In this document: one piece after another, positions 24,185 through 34,010 of the stretch | Numbering within the stretch: position 1 is the first letter of the stretch | Layout: every line of letters starts with the position of its first letter | Source of the DNA: Myxococcales bacterium | GTDB lineage: Bacteria; Myxococcota_A; Polyangia; Polyangiales; Polyangiaceae | NCBI GenBank assembly: GCA_947473045.1 | Contig: CANJCO010000046.1 | Coordinates: 1-40,112 of the forward strand | Direction: 5' to 3' | Length of the DNA stretch: 40,112 bases | Position numbers and translations under genes: made by a program | Notes under the pieces: model-generated | Told to the model about the DNA's origin: nothing | The model's input: only the letters and a program-made list of their open reading frames with translations | The model's database searches: none

Positions 24185-25731
24185 GCCGCCCCCGCCTTCG
24201 TTGAAATCACGTTGACGCCGCGGAAGCGCGCGGGCGGGCAGCCGTGGCTCACCGCGTTGCTCTGCGTGGGCTCTCCCTTGCCGTCGTTGAGCGCGCCGTG
24301 CAGCTCGAAGCTCTTTGCGTCACCGATGAGGTCGCAGCTGCGCCAGAACTCGAGCGAGCTCGACTGATAGGCGACGTCGCGCAGCGCGCCGGCGATTTTT
24401 CCGCCCTTGATCTCGTGGAACATCTGGCCGCCGAACTGGAAGTTGTAGCGCTGATGATCGATCGACCAGGAGCCGTCACCCGAGATGAGGATGCCGTCGT
24501 CGGTGGCCGCGACGATGTCCGCCAGCGATCGCGGCTCGCGGCCCGGCGCGAGCGAGACGTTGGGCATGCGTTGAAACGCGACCGCGCGGTAGTCTTCGGC
24601 GTAGGCGCAGCCGTTCGAGCGGGGAAGGCCGATCGCGCCTGCCAGCTCGCGCGTGGTCTGATACCCGACGAAGAGGCCGTCCTTGACGAGGTCCCATCGC
24701 TGCGTCCGCTCGCCGTCGTCGTCGTAGCCGCAGGTCGCGAGCCCGCCGCGCGTGGTCTTGTCGGCGTAGAGCGACACGTGCGGAGCCGCGTACCGGAGCG
24801 AGCCGAGCTTGTCCGGCGTGGCGAACGAGGTGCCCGCGAAGTTGGCCTCGTAACCCATCGCGCGGTCGAGCTCTGTGGGATGTCCGACCGACTCGTGGAT
24901 CGTAAGCCACAGGTTCGACGGCGCCAGGACCAGATCGCGCTTGCCGGCCGTGACCGGGGGGGCCGCGAGCTTTGTGCGCGCGTCCTCGGCCATCGCCCTG
25001 GCGTCTGCGCGGAGGCTCGATTCGGCGATGTACTCCCAACCCGCCTGCATCGGCGGCAGCTCGTGCGCGCGCGTCACCGCCAGCCCGCTTGCCGGGTCGA
25101 CGGCCGTCAATTTGTAGCCTGCGCCGACGCGCGTGATCGATTGCGTCAGGAGCGAGCCGCACGTCGATGCGAACGTTTTATCCTCTACGAGCACTTCCGA
25201 AAAACCATTGCAGAATACAACTTTTTCGCCGCGCGCTTCCGCCCAGATCGCACGCAGCAGCTCGGCCTTCTCGGCGAGCGGAACGCTCAGCGGGTCGACC
25301 CGCAGCGGCGTCGACCACGTATCGCGGTACGTGGCGACCGGGGCGAGCGACACGGGGCGGGTGGCGGCTCCGGCGTTGGCGCGCGCGATGGCGATGGCGC
25401 CCTCCGCGGCGCCGACTGCCGCCTCGGGGCTCACGTCTGGCGTTGCGGCGAAGCCCCACGCACCAAAGGCGAGCACGCGCACGCCGATGCCGTACGATTC
25501 GCTGAAGCCGACCTCCGAGACGTGCTCTTCACGCGTGGCCAGATGCTCGCGTCTTCTCCGCACAACGCGGGCGTCGGCGTAGGTCGCGCCCAGGCGGGTC
25601 GCCGCATCGAGGGCGGCCCCGAGCGCCGACTGGGCGTCGTCGTGCGTGCGCGGGGCGTGCGGCGCGGGCATGCGGCAGCCGGCCGCCGCCGCCGCCGATC
25701 CGATCACGAACCCTCTTCGTCCAAGGCGCAT
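24181..25731 (-). CDS. tldD: TldD-type metalloprotease with Tat-lipoprotein leader
   Basis: 516 residues. The zinc motif HESVGH lies at 279-284 and a C-terminal Cys (498, in SHGCPP) could be the third ligand, as in the family. GYEANFAGTSFATPDKLG and DYRAVAFQRMPNVSLAPG are TldD-typical. The N-terminus MRLGRRGFVIGSAAAAAGC has a twin-arginine motif, a hydrophobic run and a lipobox-like end, which would direct it to the periplasm or membrane; E. coli TldD is cytoplasmic. HPTE after the motif differs from the usual HGLEGD. It is divergent from the DUF962 gene (48 bases) and heads a run of tldE and the phosphoesterase. Substrate unknown; no peptide precursor gene was recognised. Confidence 0.88.
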   Translation of the reverse strand: MRLGRRGFVIGSAAAAAGCRMPAPHAPRTHDDAQSALGAALDAATRLGATYADARVVRRRREHLATREEHVSEVGFSESYGIGVRVLAFGAWGFAATPDVSPEAAVGAAEGAIAIARANAGAATRPVSLAPVATYRDTWSTPLRVDPLSVPLAEKAELLRAIWAEARGEKVVFCNGFSEVLVEDKTFASTCGSLLTQSITRVGAGYKLTAVDPASGLAVTRAHELPPMQAGWEYIAESSLRADARAMAEDARTKLAAPPVTAGKRDLVLAPSNLWLTIHESVGHPTELDRAMGYEANFAGTSFATPDKLGSLRYAAPHVSLYADKTTRGGLATCGYDDDGERTQRWDLVKDGLFVGYQTTRELAGAIGLPRSNGCAYAEDYRAVAFQRMPNVSLAPGREPRSLADIVAATDDGILISGDGSWSIDHQRYNFQFGGQMFHEIKGGKIAGALRDVAYQSSSLEFWRSCDLIGDAKSFELHGALNDGKGEPTQSNAVSHGCPPARFRGVNVISTKAGAA

Positions 25732-25779
25732 GCGGCCAGCTTAGAAGAACGCGCGCCGCCGTAGTATGATGAGACGTAC

Positions 25780-26142
25780 ATGAGCCAGAAGATGACCTTC
25801 CACGACTACATGCGCGCATACGGCGACGACCATCAGCATCCGGTCAACAAGGCCACTCACCTCGTGGGAATTCCCCTCATCGTGTGCTCGCTGCCGCTCA
25901 TTCCGGTTGCGCCTCCCGTAGGTCTGACAATGTTTTCTGCTGGCTGGGCGCTGCAGTTTGTGGGGCACTATTTTGAGGGAAAGAAGCCAAGCTTCACCCG
26001 CGACCTTCGCTACCTCGCGATCGGGCCGGTGTGGGTCGCCGTCGAGTGGGTCGAGCTGGTCACCGGCAAGCGCATCTACGAGGCGGCCGAGGCCGTAGCG
26101 CCGGGCCCGGCCGACGACGCCGCGCGTGCGGCAGCCAGCTAA
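25780..26142 (+). CDS. Mpo1/DUF962-family membrane protein
   Basis: 120 residues. Yeast Mpo1 is an Fe(II) dioxygenase for 2-hydroxy fatty acids; bacterial DUF962 members are less studied. Family marks are HQHPVNKATHLVGIP (His18, His20, His27), GWALQFVGHYFEGKKPSF, and LAIGPVWVAVEW. Two to three hydrophobic segments span the protein. It stands alone on the plus strand. Its TAA stop (26140-26142) overlaps the TAG stop of the tamA-like gene (26139-26141), so the genes are convergent with no spacer. Divergent gap to tldD is 48 bases. Confidence 0.85.
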   Translation: MSQKMTFHDYMRAYGDDHQHPVNKATHLVGIPLIVCSLPLIPVAPPVGLTMFSAGWALQFVGHYFEGKKPSFTRDLRYLAIGPVWVAVEWVELVTGKRIYEAAEAVAPGPADDAARAAAS

Positions 26143-29100
26143 AATAGGCCGATTGAGAAGTTCAGCGCGCCGAAATCCTCGTAGGCGGCGACGCGCGTGA
26201 GGTTGATGCCGTAATCGAGCGCGAGCGGTCCGACCGGCGTCTGCAGTCGCAGCCCCGAGCCCGAAGCGACGCGCCAGCGGAAGCCGTGATCGAACGGGTA
26301 ACGAGCATCCTGCCAGAGGTTGCCCAGGTCGACGAAGAGCACCGTCTCGAGCGGTCCGAAGAGCGGCAGGCGCAGCTCTGCGCGCGGATTGATCATCAGG
26401 TTGCCTCCGCGCACCGCGATCGTGCTCGGGTCGATCGGGTGCGCAGTGGACCGCGAGCTCGCGATCGCGTCGACCGCGTCTTGCGGAAACAGGGTGTCCT
26501 GCGCCCAGCCCCGCATCGAATCAAAGCCGCCCATGAAGAAGAACCGATCGGGATAGGTCACCGAGTTTGAAGCCAGCTGGATGATCTCGCCGAGGCGAAG
26601 CGTGGCCGCGAACGAGGCCTTCGGCCCGACAGGTACGTAGGCGCTGAACGTCTGCGCGAGGCGCACGAAGTGCCCGTTCGATGCCTCCTGGGTCGCGAAG
26701 GCGTCATCGTGCTCGACGCTGCCCGCGACGTATGTGCCCTTGCGCGCGTTGTACGGACTGTCTCTGCGATCCCACGCTACCGTGAAGCGCTGCGAGGCCA
26801 CGACGCTGTCGCCGCTCGGCGCCCGCAGCAGCTTCGCCACGTCGTAGTTTCCGCCGGTCGCCGCGATCGCCTCGGCGGGGGTCCTGTCGTTGAACACAAA
26901 CAGGTTGTTGTGCTCGACCCCGAGCCCGACCGACAGCTGCACCTGACGCGCGGGCCTGTAGTAGAGTGTGGGGATCGCGGCCTGCTTGAGGATCGTGAAG
27001 TAGCGCTCCGGATCCTGCAGCACCACGCCGTCGAGCGAGGCGCGCACCAGCGGACCGAGGCCTACCTCCGGAAATGCCATCGTCGCGGTGACGCGCGCCG
27101 CGAGCCGCTCGGCTGCGGAGAGCGTCTTGAAGTTCGCCGCGATCGTGGGATCGAGGATGAGAAAGTCGGGGAGGTACGAAAGCTGGGCCCGCAGCGACGC
27201 GCCGACGGCGCTACCGAACAGGTTCTTGTGTCCGTACTCGAACGCGCCTCGCGCGCCTTCGCCCGTGGAAAAACCGGGGCGGAGCTCGATGTACTGCGGC
27301 TTCACCTCGGTCACCGTGACGACGACGGTTTTGTCGGCCTCCGGCACGAGCGGGTTCGACATCGCCACGTTCACGCTCGAAAAAACGTTGAGCGTCGCGA
27401 CGCGCTCCTGGGTCTTGCGGGCCGCGCTCGTGCGGTAGGGCTGGCCAATTTCGAGGGCCACCCGACGCCGGATGGCCGACTCGCTCGTGAGGTCGTTGCC
27501 GCGAACGTGGATGTGTCGAATGATGACCTGAACGCCCTCGGTGATGTCGAAGCGAACCCGCGCGCGGGTCTGATCGGGCGATTTTTCGAGAGCGAACGCG
27601 ACGTCGGCGTAGGCGAAGCCTTCTTCTTTATAAAGGTCGAGCACGCGTCGCCGCGCCTGATCGAGCGAAACCGAGCTGACGGGCTCTCCGAGCTGCACCG
27701 CCGCGGCAGCCGCGAGCCGCGTCTCGTCGATCGACGCGGCGCCTTTGAACGCGAGATCGTAGACGAAGCTGCGCGGGCCGAGCTTGATCGGGACGCGCAG
27801 CGAGACGCTGGCTTCGCAAAGCAATCCGCGGGCCGGATCAGGTGTGCACGGCGCGAAGGCCGGCGCTGCAGGCGCAGCGAGCGGCAGGCCGGACGCGTCG
27901 TAGGTGCACGCAAAGGCCGGGGCGCTGCGGGGCGGCGCGGCATCGCAGCGTCCCGCGCCCGACTTCGGATCGCAGGGCCGCCTGAGAACTTCGACCGGAC
28001 CGACCATCGCCGCGAGGTATCCCTCTGCGCGGTAGAGCTCCTGCACGTGCGCCACCGCCCGCTCATACGTGCTCGCGGCGTAGACGGTGTTGGGGTCGAG
28101 ATCGATCGGCTCGACGCGGGCTCCGGAAGCGCCCGAGAAGAGCGCGTCGACCCCCTCCTGCGACGGCGACACGAGCAGGTCGGCGCCCGGGAGGTCTTCT
28201 TCGAGGAAGCTGTCGATTTCGCGCCCGACCGCCGCAGCCGTCGCCGGTCCGCCGCCCGTGAGCTTCGCGATTTCTTCGGTCTTGAGGCACGGGTAGCTGC
28301 GCGACGTCACCCGGACGCGCTCGCCCTCCCGCACGTGAAACACGAGCGCACGCGCCTGCTTGTTCGGATCGTCGCGCGTCTCGGTTGTCACGGCCACGTC
28401 GAGGAAGCCGCGAACTTCGTAAAACCGGGCGATGCGCGCTTCGAGCTGCAGGTCTGAGAGGTCTGCGCCGTCGCTTTCGCCGAGCGCGGCGGCGCGGAGC
28501 GCGTCACGATCGTAGTGCTCGTTGCCCACGAACTGCAGCGCGTACTTCGGCCCCGAGTCGATGCGGACGCGCAGGGTGACCATGCCGGATGCGAGCACAA
28601 CGTCGTGAACAACGTCGGCGTCGTGGTATCCGGCGCCGCGCAGGGCCCCGACGAGCTCGTCGTCGGCGCTATCGAGCGCAGGCTCGTCGACGCGGTCGCC
28701 GCGATCCAGCGCGTACCGCGCCGTCAATCGGTGCAGATCCGCCGCCGCGGCGCCAAACGTGTAAAATACACGTCGCTCGATCTTGCGGGGCGCTGCGGGC
28801 GAGACATCGATGAGCACGACCGCCCTCGTCGGCGCATCGGTCGGGCGCGCGGTGACTCGGACGACCGCGTCGGGATAGCCTCTTCGCGCGAGCAGCGCGC
28901 GCATCCGATCGGCGCGCGTGTCGAGCTCGTTGCCGACGAACTCGCTGCCCTCATCAAGGCCCGCCTCCCGGAGCAGATCGTCTACGCCGATCGCTCCGCC
29001 GTGGGTGTCGATGACGAGTCCATCGACGATAAACCTCGGCCGGACGTGCACGCGCACGTGGACGCCGGAGTCGCCCGTGACGACGTTGACCCAGCCGTCG

Positions 29101-29462
29101 CCGAACAGGCCCCACTCGAGCACCTCATCGAGGACCCTCCGGGCGCTGAACGGCGAGAGCGCTTCGCCGGCCCTCACGCTCGTGATGGCGCGCAGCGGGG
29201 GCGGGCGGAGCGGGGAGTCTTCGACCACTACATCGACGCCGAGCACGCGCTGTCCGAGAAATGGGGTCAGGTCGGGTGGCGCCGCCAGCGCCGGAAGTCT
29301 CGGCGCGAGCGGCGGTGACGGTGGCGGCGTAAGCACCGTAAATTCGCTGCTTCCAGCCGCGCCGGCCGAGCCTTCCGGCGCGAACATGAAGGCTGCGACA
29401 AGGCAGCCGATCGGCAAGATCGTCCGCGATGCGGCGTGTCGGGTCGGGCGTCGGGAGCTCAC
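26139..29462 (-). CDS. BamA/TamA-family outer-membrane assembly protein
   Basis: 1107 residues from a GTG at 29462; the signal peptide (TILPIGCLVAAFMFAPEGSAGAA) supports that start. Multiple POTRA-like periplasmic modules occupy about 70-700, with repeated beta-alpha-alpha-beta units such as ALRAAALGESDGADLSDLQLEARIARFYEVRGFLDVAV. The C-terminal barrel is of the BamA type, starting VTEVKPQYIELRPGFSTGEGARGAFEYGHKNLFG, with FFMGGFDSMRGW (the loop 6 RGW-type motif) and a terminal Phe (NFSIGLF). It is longer than usual TamA. Residues 497-549 hold five Cys in a Pro/Ala-rich insert within the POTRA series. It starts 16 bases after tamB. Called TamA-like because of this pairing; a BamA role cannot be excluded. 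Confidence 0.92.
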   Translation of the reverse strand: MSSRRPTRHAASRTILPIGCLVAAFMFAPEGSAGAAGSSEFTVLTPPPSPPLAPRLPALAAPPDLTPFLGQRVLGVDVVVEDSPLRPPPLRAITSVRAGEALSPFSARRVLDEVLEWGLFGDGWVNVVTGDSGVHVRVHVRPRFIVDGLVIDTHGGAIGVDDLLREAGLDEGSEFVGNELDTRADRMRALLARRGYPDAVVRVTARPTDAPTRAVVLIDVSPAAPRKIERRVFYTFGAAAADLHRLTARYALDRGDRVDEPALDSADDELVGALRGAGYHDADVVHDVVLASGMVTLRVRIDSGPKYALQFVGNEHYDRDALRAAALGESDGADLSDLQLEARIARFYEVRGFLDVAVTTETRDDPNKQARALVFHVREGERVRVTSRSYPCLKTEEIAKLTGGGPATAAAVGREIDSFLEEDLPGADLLVSPSQEGVDALFSGASGARVEPIDLDPNTVYAASTYERAVAHVQELYRAEGYLAAMVGPVEVLRRPCDPKSGAGRCDAAPPRSAPAFACTYDASGLPLAAPAAPAFAPCTPDPARGLLCEASVSLRVPIKLGPRSFVYDLAFKGAASIDETRLAAAAAVQLGEPVSSVSLDQARRRVLDLYKEEGFAYADVAFALEKSPDQTRARVRFDITEGVQVIIRHIHVRGNDLTSESAIRRRVALEIGQPYRTSAARKTQERVATLNVFSSVNVAMSNPLVPEADKTVVVTVTEVKPQYIELRPGFSTGEGARGAFEYGHKNLFGSAVGASLRAQLSYLPDFLILDPTIAANFKTLSAAERLAARVTATMAFPEVGLGPLVRASLDGVVLQDPERYFTILKQAAIPTLYYRPARQVQLSVGLGVEHNNLFVFNDRTPAEAIAATGGNYDVAKLLRAPSGDSVVASQRFTVAWDRRDSPYNARKGTYVAGSVEHDDAFATQEASNGHFVRLAQTFSAYVPVGPKASFAATLRLGEIIQLASNSVTYPDRFFFMGGFDSMRGWAQDTLFPQDAVDAIASSRSTAHPIDPSTIAVRGGNLMINPRAELRLPLFGPLETVLFVDLGNLWQDARYPFDHGFRWRVASGSGLRLQTPVGPLALDYGINLTRVAAYEDFGALNFSIGLF

Positions 29463-29478
29463 GCGGATCGCTTCGCTT

Positions 29479-32400
29479 CTACTCGAACTCGAGCCGCCAT
29501 CGCAGGTCGATGCCGAGGTTGCCGACCGATGACGACGAGACGTCGCTCACGTTGTCGTACGAGCCCTGAACGCTGAGACGGTTCGACAGTCGCCACTGCA
29601 CGTTGGCGCGCAAGTCGCGATCTTCCGACAGGCCTGTCGACACGTTGGCGCGGATCTGGTTCGTGATGCGCTTGCCGATGGTGACCTGCGGCTCGGTGCG
29701 ACCGGTGCGGGGCGAATAGGCGCTGCCGAACCGGAAATCGTCGATCACGGGGATCGCTGCCCGGACCGCCGTGGAGGCGCCGCTGACTGCGCTCAGGGCC
29801 TCGAGGGCCGCGCCCGCCCCGAGCGCGCCCGCCTGCAGCTGGTCGATTTCCGCGCGCGTCATCCCGACCGTCAGCAGCAGCACGATGTCTTCCTGCGACA
29901 GCGGCGGATCGCTCGACATGTCGATCTTCAGGTTGTCGGTCTCTCCGTAGGCGTGCAGTCCGATGCGCCAGAGCGAGCCTCCCCGGGCCGTCGAGGAAAG
30001 CGACGATGAGCTGCTGTCGCCGCGCCGGTATTCGGTCTCGGCGAACACATCGACGACCGCTGCGATTCGCGTGGGATCATCGAACCGCAAAAAGGCCTGT
30101 TTTACCTCAAAAACGCTGGCTCCGAAGGGGAGGCGAAAGCGGCCGCCGGGCAGCGATTTCAGGCCTCCGCGCAGCCCCATGCGCTGATTGGTTCCGCTCA
30201 CGGCGAGAAAGTCGGTCTCGCTCAAAAACTGCGCCTCCGCGAGGTTGTTCTTGATGCGCAGCGGCGCCCTCGACCGCACGCGCACGTCGAACGACAGCGC
30301 GTCGAGCGCGGGGTCGTAGCTTTCGACGACCGTGCGCTTGGCCTTGCCTCCGCCGATCGACGACAGGTCGCTCGCGATGCTGATCGGGCGCGTATACTCG
30401 AACGATGTGAGCGTGACGTCGCCAGCGAGGCGCGGCAGGCTCTGGCCTTCGATGTCCCCGCCGCCGGCGGACGTGAGCGCGAGGTCCGCGTCGACGCCAA
30501 CCGAAATGCCGTCTTGCGGCTGCAGGCGCAGGCCGCGCGCGCTCACGTCGAGCTCCGCGCCGGCGAAGGCCAGGCCCTTGATGGGAGCCCGTCCGGTGAA
30601 CGTAACGCTGCCGCCTGCGTAGCGCGCGCTCCCCCGGTCGACGCGCAATTCCTGAGTGTCTGCGATCATGTCGATATCGAGCTCGGTCACGGCGCCAGGG
30701 ACGTCTTTCGCGGTCAGCTCGGCGCCGCGCACGTGAACGTCGCCTTTGACGCTCGGCGCGCGCGCGGGGCCGCTCGCGGAGAGGTGTCCGCTGAGCTGCC
30801 CCTTGGCGCTCGTGAGGCGCGGCACCACTCCCACGAGCACCCCAAGGTCGACAGGCATGAGGTCGGCGTCGAACGCGAGGCGCGGATCGGTGGTCACGTG
30901 GGAGGCCTCGCCCCGAACGCTGACGCTGCCGGTGAGCCCCGTGGGCGTGGCCAAATCAAGCGTGATCGGAGAGACGAAGAGGGTGTCCTTTGCGACCACG
31001 AGCCAGACTCCCGTCGGGCGCAGGGTCACGCGATTTCCGCCTCTTTCGAGGAAGAGCGACGACGGAGCGAAGCGCACCTCCGCCGAATCGAAGGCGCCCT
31101 GAGTCGCCTTCGAGATCACCAGCTCTCCGGACAGCGCCCCCGACGGAGGCGCGCCGTCGAACGCCCCCGTCGCCCTCGCGACCTGCCCAAGGTCGAGATT
31201 GCGGATCGTCATCGCCGCGGAGACTTCGGCGAGCTTGCGTCGCGACAGGCTGAGCGAACGCATCTGAATCTGGCCGCCGAGCAAATCGCCCGACACTTCC
31301 GCGGTCAGACGCGAGGGGCTGTCCCGCAAGGCCGCCTTGCCTACTTCCTGAACGATCGCGCCTCCGCAGCGCGTATGGCCGATAACGGCCCCGGGCGGCG
31401 AGGCGTTGAGCATGGATGCGTGAAGCTTCGACGCGCCGAATTTCGCGCCGCGAAATGAAAGGGGCGAGATGTCGACGTCGGCGTCGGTCGTGAGCGCGCT
31501 CAGCGTTCCGCCAAGCTGCGCGATCCCCGAGACAGCGGCCTCGGCCTCGCTGCCCAGCGCGCCCAGCGTTTGCAAGCGCGAAAGCGGAACGCCCTCGATG
31601 ACAAAGTTGCCGTGCACTGCGCCGCCGATGTCGCTCTTAAACGAGCCCAGAACGGAGCCCACCGCCGTGACGTCGTTGTTTCTGTGCTTGTGCAGGGTGA
31701 TGGCGTGCGCGTCGATCTCGCCTCCTGCGAGGCCGGCTCTGCGATCACGCCAGCGGAAATCGAAGTCGGCGTCCCCGTCTGCGAACTCCTCGCCGAACAA
31801 GAGCAGGTCGGTGAGGTGGGTGGTCGCGTGCACCGAGAGCGCGCCCGTGCCGCAGACGTCGCTCGGGCCGCCGCTCGCGAAGTGGAAGGCGGCGTCGGCG
31901 CGCGCCTTCGCCTCGATTCCCTCGAAGCGAGGGTCGTCGTCCAGATTGAAGATGGCCAGCGCATCGCGCAGCTTGAGGTCGGTCGTGCCGATCGCTCCGT
32001 CGACGGTCAGCCCGGGGCCGTCCGAGCCGAAATCGACGCGGCCCGCAGGCATGGCATAGGTGCTGCTGCCCTTGGTGGCCCTGACTTCGCGAAGATCGAG
32101 CGTGAGGTTCGTGAGCTCGGCGTTTACGTTGGTGATGTCCCCGAGCGCCATCTCCCCGAGGACGTAGTCTTTGATCTGCGCTGTCGCTGTGATGTGCACA
32201 GGCTTGTTGTTCGCTGCGAGGAAGTGAAACGCGCTGAGTCCGACCCGGCCCGCCATCGGCGTGGTCGCGATGGGAGAGATATCTTCGAGGCCGATGCTCG
32301 CGGTCGGCACGTCGACCTGCACTCCTCCCGCGTAATACAGGGCGACGTAGCCGCCTTCGGCGTGTCCGTGCGGCCCGTCGACGAACGCGCTTCTGAATTG

Positions 32401-33897
32401 TACGCCGGTGTCGCGCACCGCGAGCTGTGCGCCGACCTTCGCAGCCGAAACGCTGAGGACCCGCTGGCGATCCGGTCGGTCGAAGCCCCGGTCGTAGACC
32501 GTAAATCCCGTGGTCTGGGCCTCGAAGGCGCCGTCGATCTTGAGGGGGAAGATGGTCCCCGACAGCAGGGGCGCGTGAACCTCGTTGAGGTCCCACGCCA
32601 CCAGCGGATGTTGGGATACTCCCAGATCGACCATGAGCCGCGTGAAGTTGACGCCGCCTGCCTCCAGCGAGCAGCGGAGCGGGATGGCCGGCGCGAGGGG
32701 CGAGACCTCGATGCCGGTCAGCGCGACCTTCCCGCCCGACAGTGCGATCGCGAGCCGCTTGCTCTTGACGACCCCGTCGTGAATCGACACGTCGGCTTCG
32801 ATCGACTCGGCGAGGTGGAAGTCCCGCAGCGCGATGTCGTGGGCCTCCACGCGCCCGTCGAGCTCGGGCAGCTGCATCTCCGGCAAGAAGCGGACGTCGG
32901 CGTCGGCCGCGATCCAGCCGTCGGTCTCCGGCAGTTGCGCCACCCGCTGGGCCAGACCCACCGGGGCCCGCACGTGCGCGTGGCCTTCGAGCGCTGGCCG
33001 CGCGTCCGGGGTTTTGGGCAGCTCGATGCGAAAATGGCTGAGCGCGAGCTCAAGATTTCGCTTGTCGCCGGTCAGCAGGTCGCACCCCACCGTGGCGCCG
33101 CTTCCGCTGTCGAGGTCTACGGCGCCGCTGAGCTTCAAACGCCGCACGAGCACCGCACCGGGCTCGACGCGAACGCGCGCATCCACTCCGCAAATGTCGT
33201 CGTCGTCGAACGCGATCCTGGCTCCTGCGTCGCCCGTCGGTCGGCGGCGGTGCAGCTGGATCGAGGAGCTCCGCAGCGCGACTTCGAGCGTCGACCCCGC
33301 GCGCGCGTCGTCGTCGGCCGAGATGTCGAGGTCGATGCCGTCGGCGCTGGCGGTCAGCGCCTCGCTCGCGAAATCGATGTGCAGGTCGGTGAGACCCACC
33401 ACGTCGAACGGCGCGTGAAAGGGCTCCGAGGAAGCCGATCCTTTCGTCTCCGGAAGGCGCAGGTTCATCAACTTCCCCCCCTGCATCACGACGCGGACCC
33501 GCGGCGCGTCCACGTCGATCTCAGCGATCTTTGGCTTTCCTGCGAGCAGGGCGAAGATGCGCGGGCGAACCGCAGCGCGCGCCGCTGTAAGGAACGGGGC
33601 GCCGCCGTCGCTCGACAGAACGGTCAGGCGCGTGAGCTCGACTCTCGGAGGCCACAGACCGACCCCCGCCGTGAAGCTCGCCTCGATGCCCTGAGCGGCC
33701 AGCAGCCCCTGGGCGTAGGCCTCCGCCTGACGTTGCGCCCAGGGAGAGCGAACCGCGCCCGCCAGCGCGAGGGGCAGCAGGCCGAGCAGCGCGAGCAGGG
33801 CGCAAAGAGCGCGCGCCAGACCGCGCCCGAGCGGAGCGCTGCGCCGCTTTGGCATGCGCGGCAGAGCCAGGCTGGCGGGTGGTTCGGACATCTTCAT
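29479..33897 (-). CDS. tamB: TamB-like translocation and assembly protein
   Basis: 1472 residues. TamB spans the periplasm as a beta-groove linking the inner membrane to TamA and helps insert some outer-membrane proteins or move lipids. A single TM anchor at about 28-49 (ALCALLALLGLLPLALAGAV) is followed by repeated beta-strand units and a C-terminal DUF490 region including TVGMTRAEIDQLQAGALGAGAALEALSAVSG, FRFGSAYSPRTGRTEPQVTIGKRITNQIRANVSTGLSEDRDLRANVQWRLSNRLSVQGSYDNV and an aromatic end (LEFE). Start at 33897; 33891 and 33855 are alternatives. It precedes the tamA-like gene by 16 bases. Size is somewhat above E. coli TamB (1259). Confidence 0.93.
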   Translation of the reverse strand: MKMSEPPASLALPRMPKRRSAPLGRGLARALCALLALLGLLPLALAGAVRSPWAQRQAEAYAQGLLAAQGIEASFTAGVGLWPPRVELTRLTVLSSDGGAPFLTAARAAVRPRIFALLAGKPKIAEIDVDAPRVRVVMQGGKLMNLRLPETKGSASSEPFHAPFDVVGLTDLHIDFASEALTASADGIDLDISADDDARAGSTLEVALRSSSIQLHRRRPTGDAGARIAFDDDDICGVDARVRVEPGAVLVRRLKLSGAVDLDSGSGATVGCDLLTGDKRNLELALSHFRIELPKTPDARPALEGHAHVRAPVGLAQRVAQLPETDGWIAADADVRFLPEMQLPELDGRVEAHDIALRDFHLAESIEADVSIHDGVVKSKRLAIALSGGKVALTGIEVSPLAPAIPLRCSLEAGGVNFTRLMVDLGVSQHPLVAWDLNEVHAPLLSGTIFPLKIDGAFEAQTTGFTVYDRGFDRPDRQRVLSVSAAKVGAQLAVRDTGVQFRSAFVDGPHGHAEGGYVALYYAGGVQVDVPTASIGLEDISPIATTPMAGRVGLSAFHFLAANNKPVHITATAQIKDYVLGEMALGDITNVNAELTNLTLDLREVRATKGSSTYAMPAGRVDFGSDGPGLTVDGAIGTTDLKLRDALAIFNLDDDPRFEGIEAKARADAAFHFASGGPSDVCGTGALSVHATTHLTDLLLFGEEFADGDADFDFRWRDRRAGLAGGEIDAHAITLHKHRNNDVTAVGSVLGSFKSDIGGAVHGNFVIEGVPLSRLQTLGALGSEAEAAVSGIAQLGGTLSALTTDADVDISPLSFRGAKFGASKLHASMLNASPPGAVIGHTRCGGAIVQEVGKAALRDSPSRLTAEVSGDLLGGQIQMRSLSLSRRKLAEVSAAMTIRNLDLGQVARATGAFDGAPPSGALSGELVISKATQGAFDSAEVRFAPSSLFLERGGNRVTLRPTGVWLVVAKDTLFVSPITLDLATPTGLTGSVSVRGEASHVTTDPRLAFDADLMPVDLGVLVGVVPRLTSAKGQLSGHLSASGPARAPSVKGDVHVRGAELTAKDVPGAVTELDIDMIADTQELRVDRGSARYAGGSVTFTGRAPIKGLAFAGAELDVSARGLRLQPQDGISVGVDADLALTSAGGGDIEGQSLPRLAGDVTLTSFEYTRPISIASDLSSIGGGKAKRTVVESYDPALDALSFDVRVRSRAPLRIKNNLAEAQFLSETDFLAVSGTNQRMGLRGGLKSLPGGRFRLPFGASVFEVKQAFLRFDDPTRIAAVVDVFAETEYRRGDSSSSSLSSTARGGSLWRIGLHAYGETDNLKIDMSSDPPLSQEDIVLLLTVGMTRAEIDQLQAGALGAGAALEALSAVSGASTAVRAAIPVIDDFRFGSAYSPRTGRTEPQVTIGKRITNQIRANVSTGLSEDRDLRANVQWRLSNRLSVQGSYDNVSDVSSSSVGNLGIDLRWRLEFE

Positions 33898-34010
33898 GCG
33901 GCGTGGGCGGGCCGGACAACCGGCGTGGCTCGGGCAAATTTAGTGCGTTCCGGCGATTTGGGCGACAAATGCGGCAACGGCGCGCAATTGCGTGCGCTAT
34001 GCAGCGGGTC
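33898..34010. promoter_or_regulatory. Divergent tamB / trmH promoter region
   Basis: 113 bases between divergent starts. It holds a GCCGG-ACAA-CCGGC stem-loop (33911-33924) and a short AT-rich core CAAATTTAG around 33940. The CIRCE inverted repeat expected of HrcA-controlled heat-shock operons was looked for and not found. No confident -35/-10. Confidence 0.35.
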
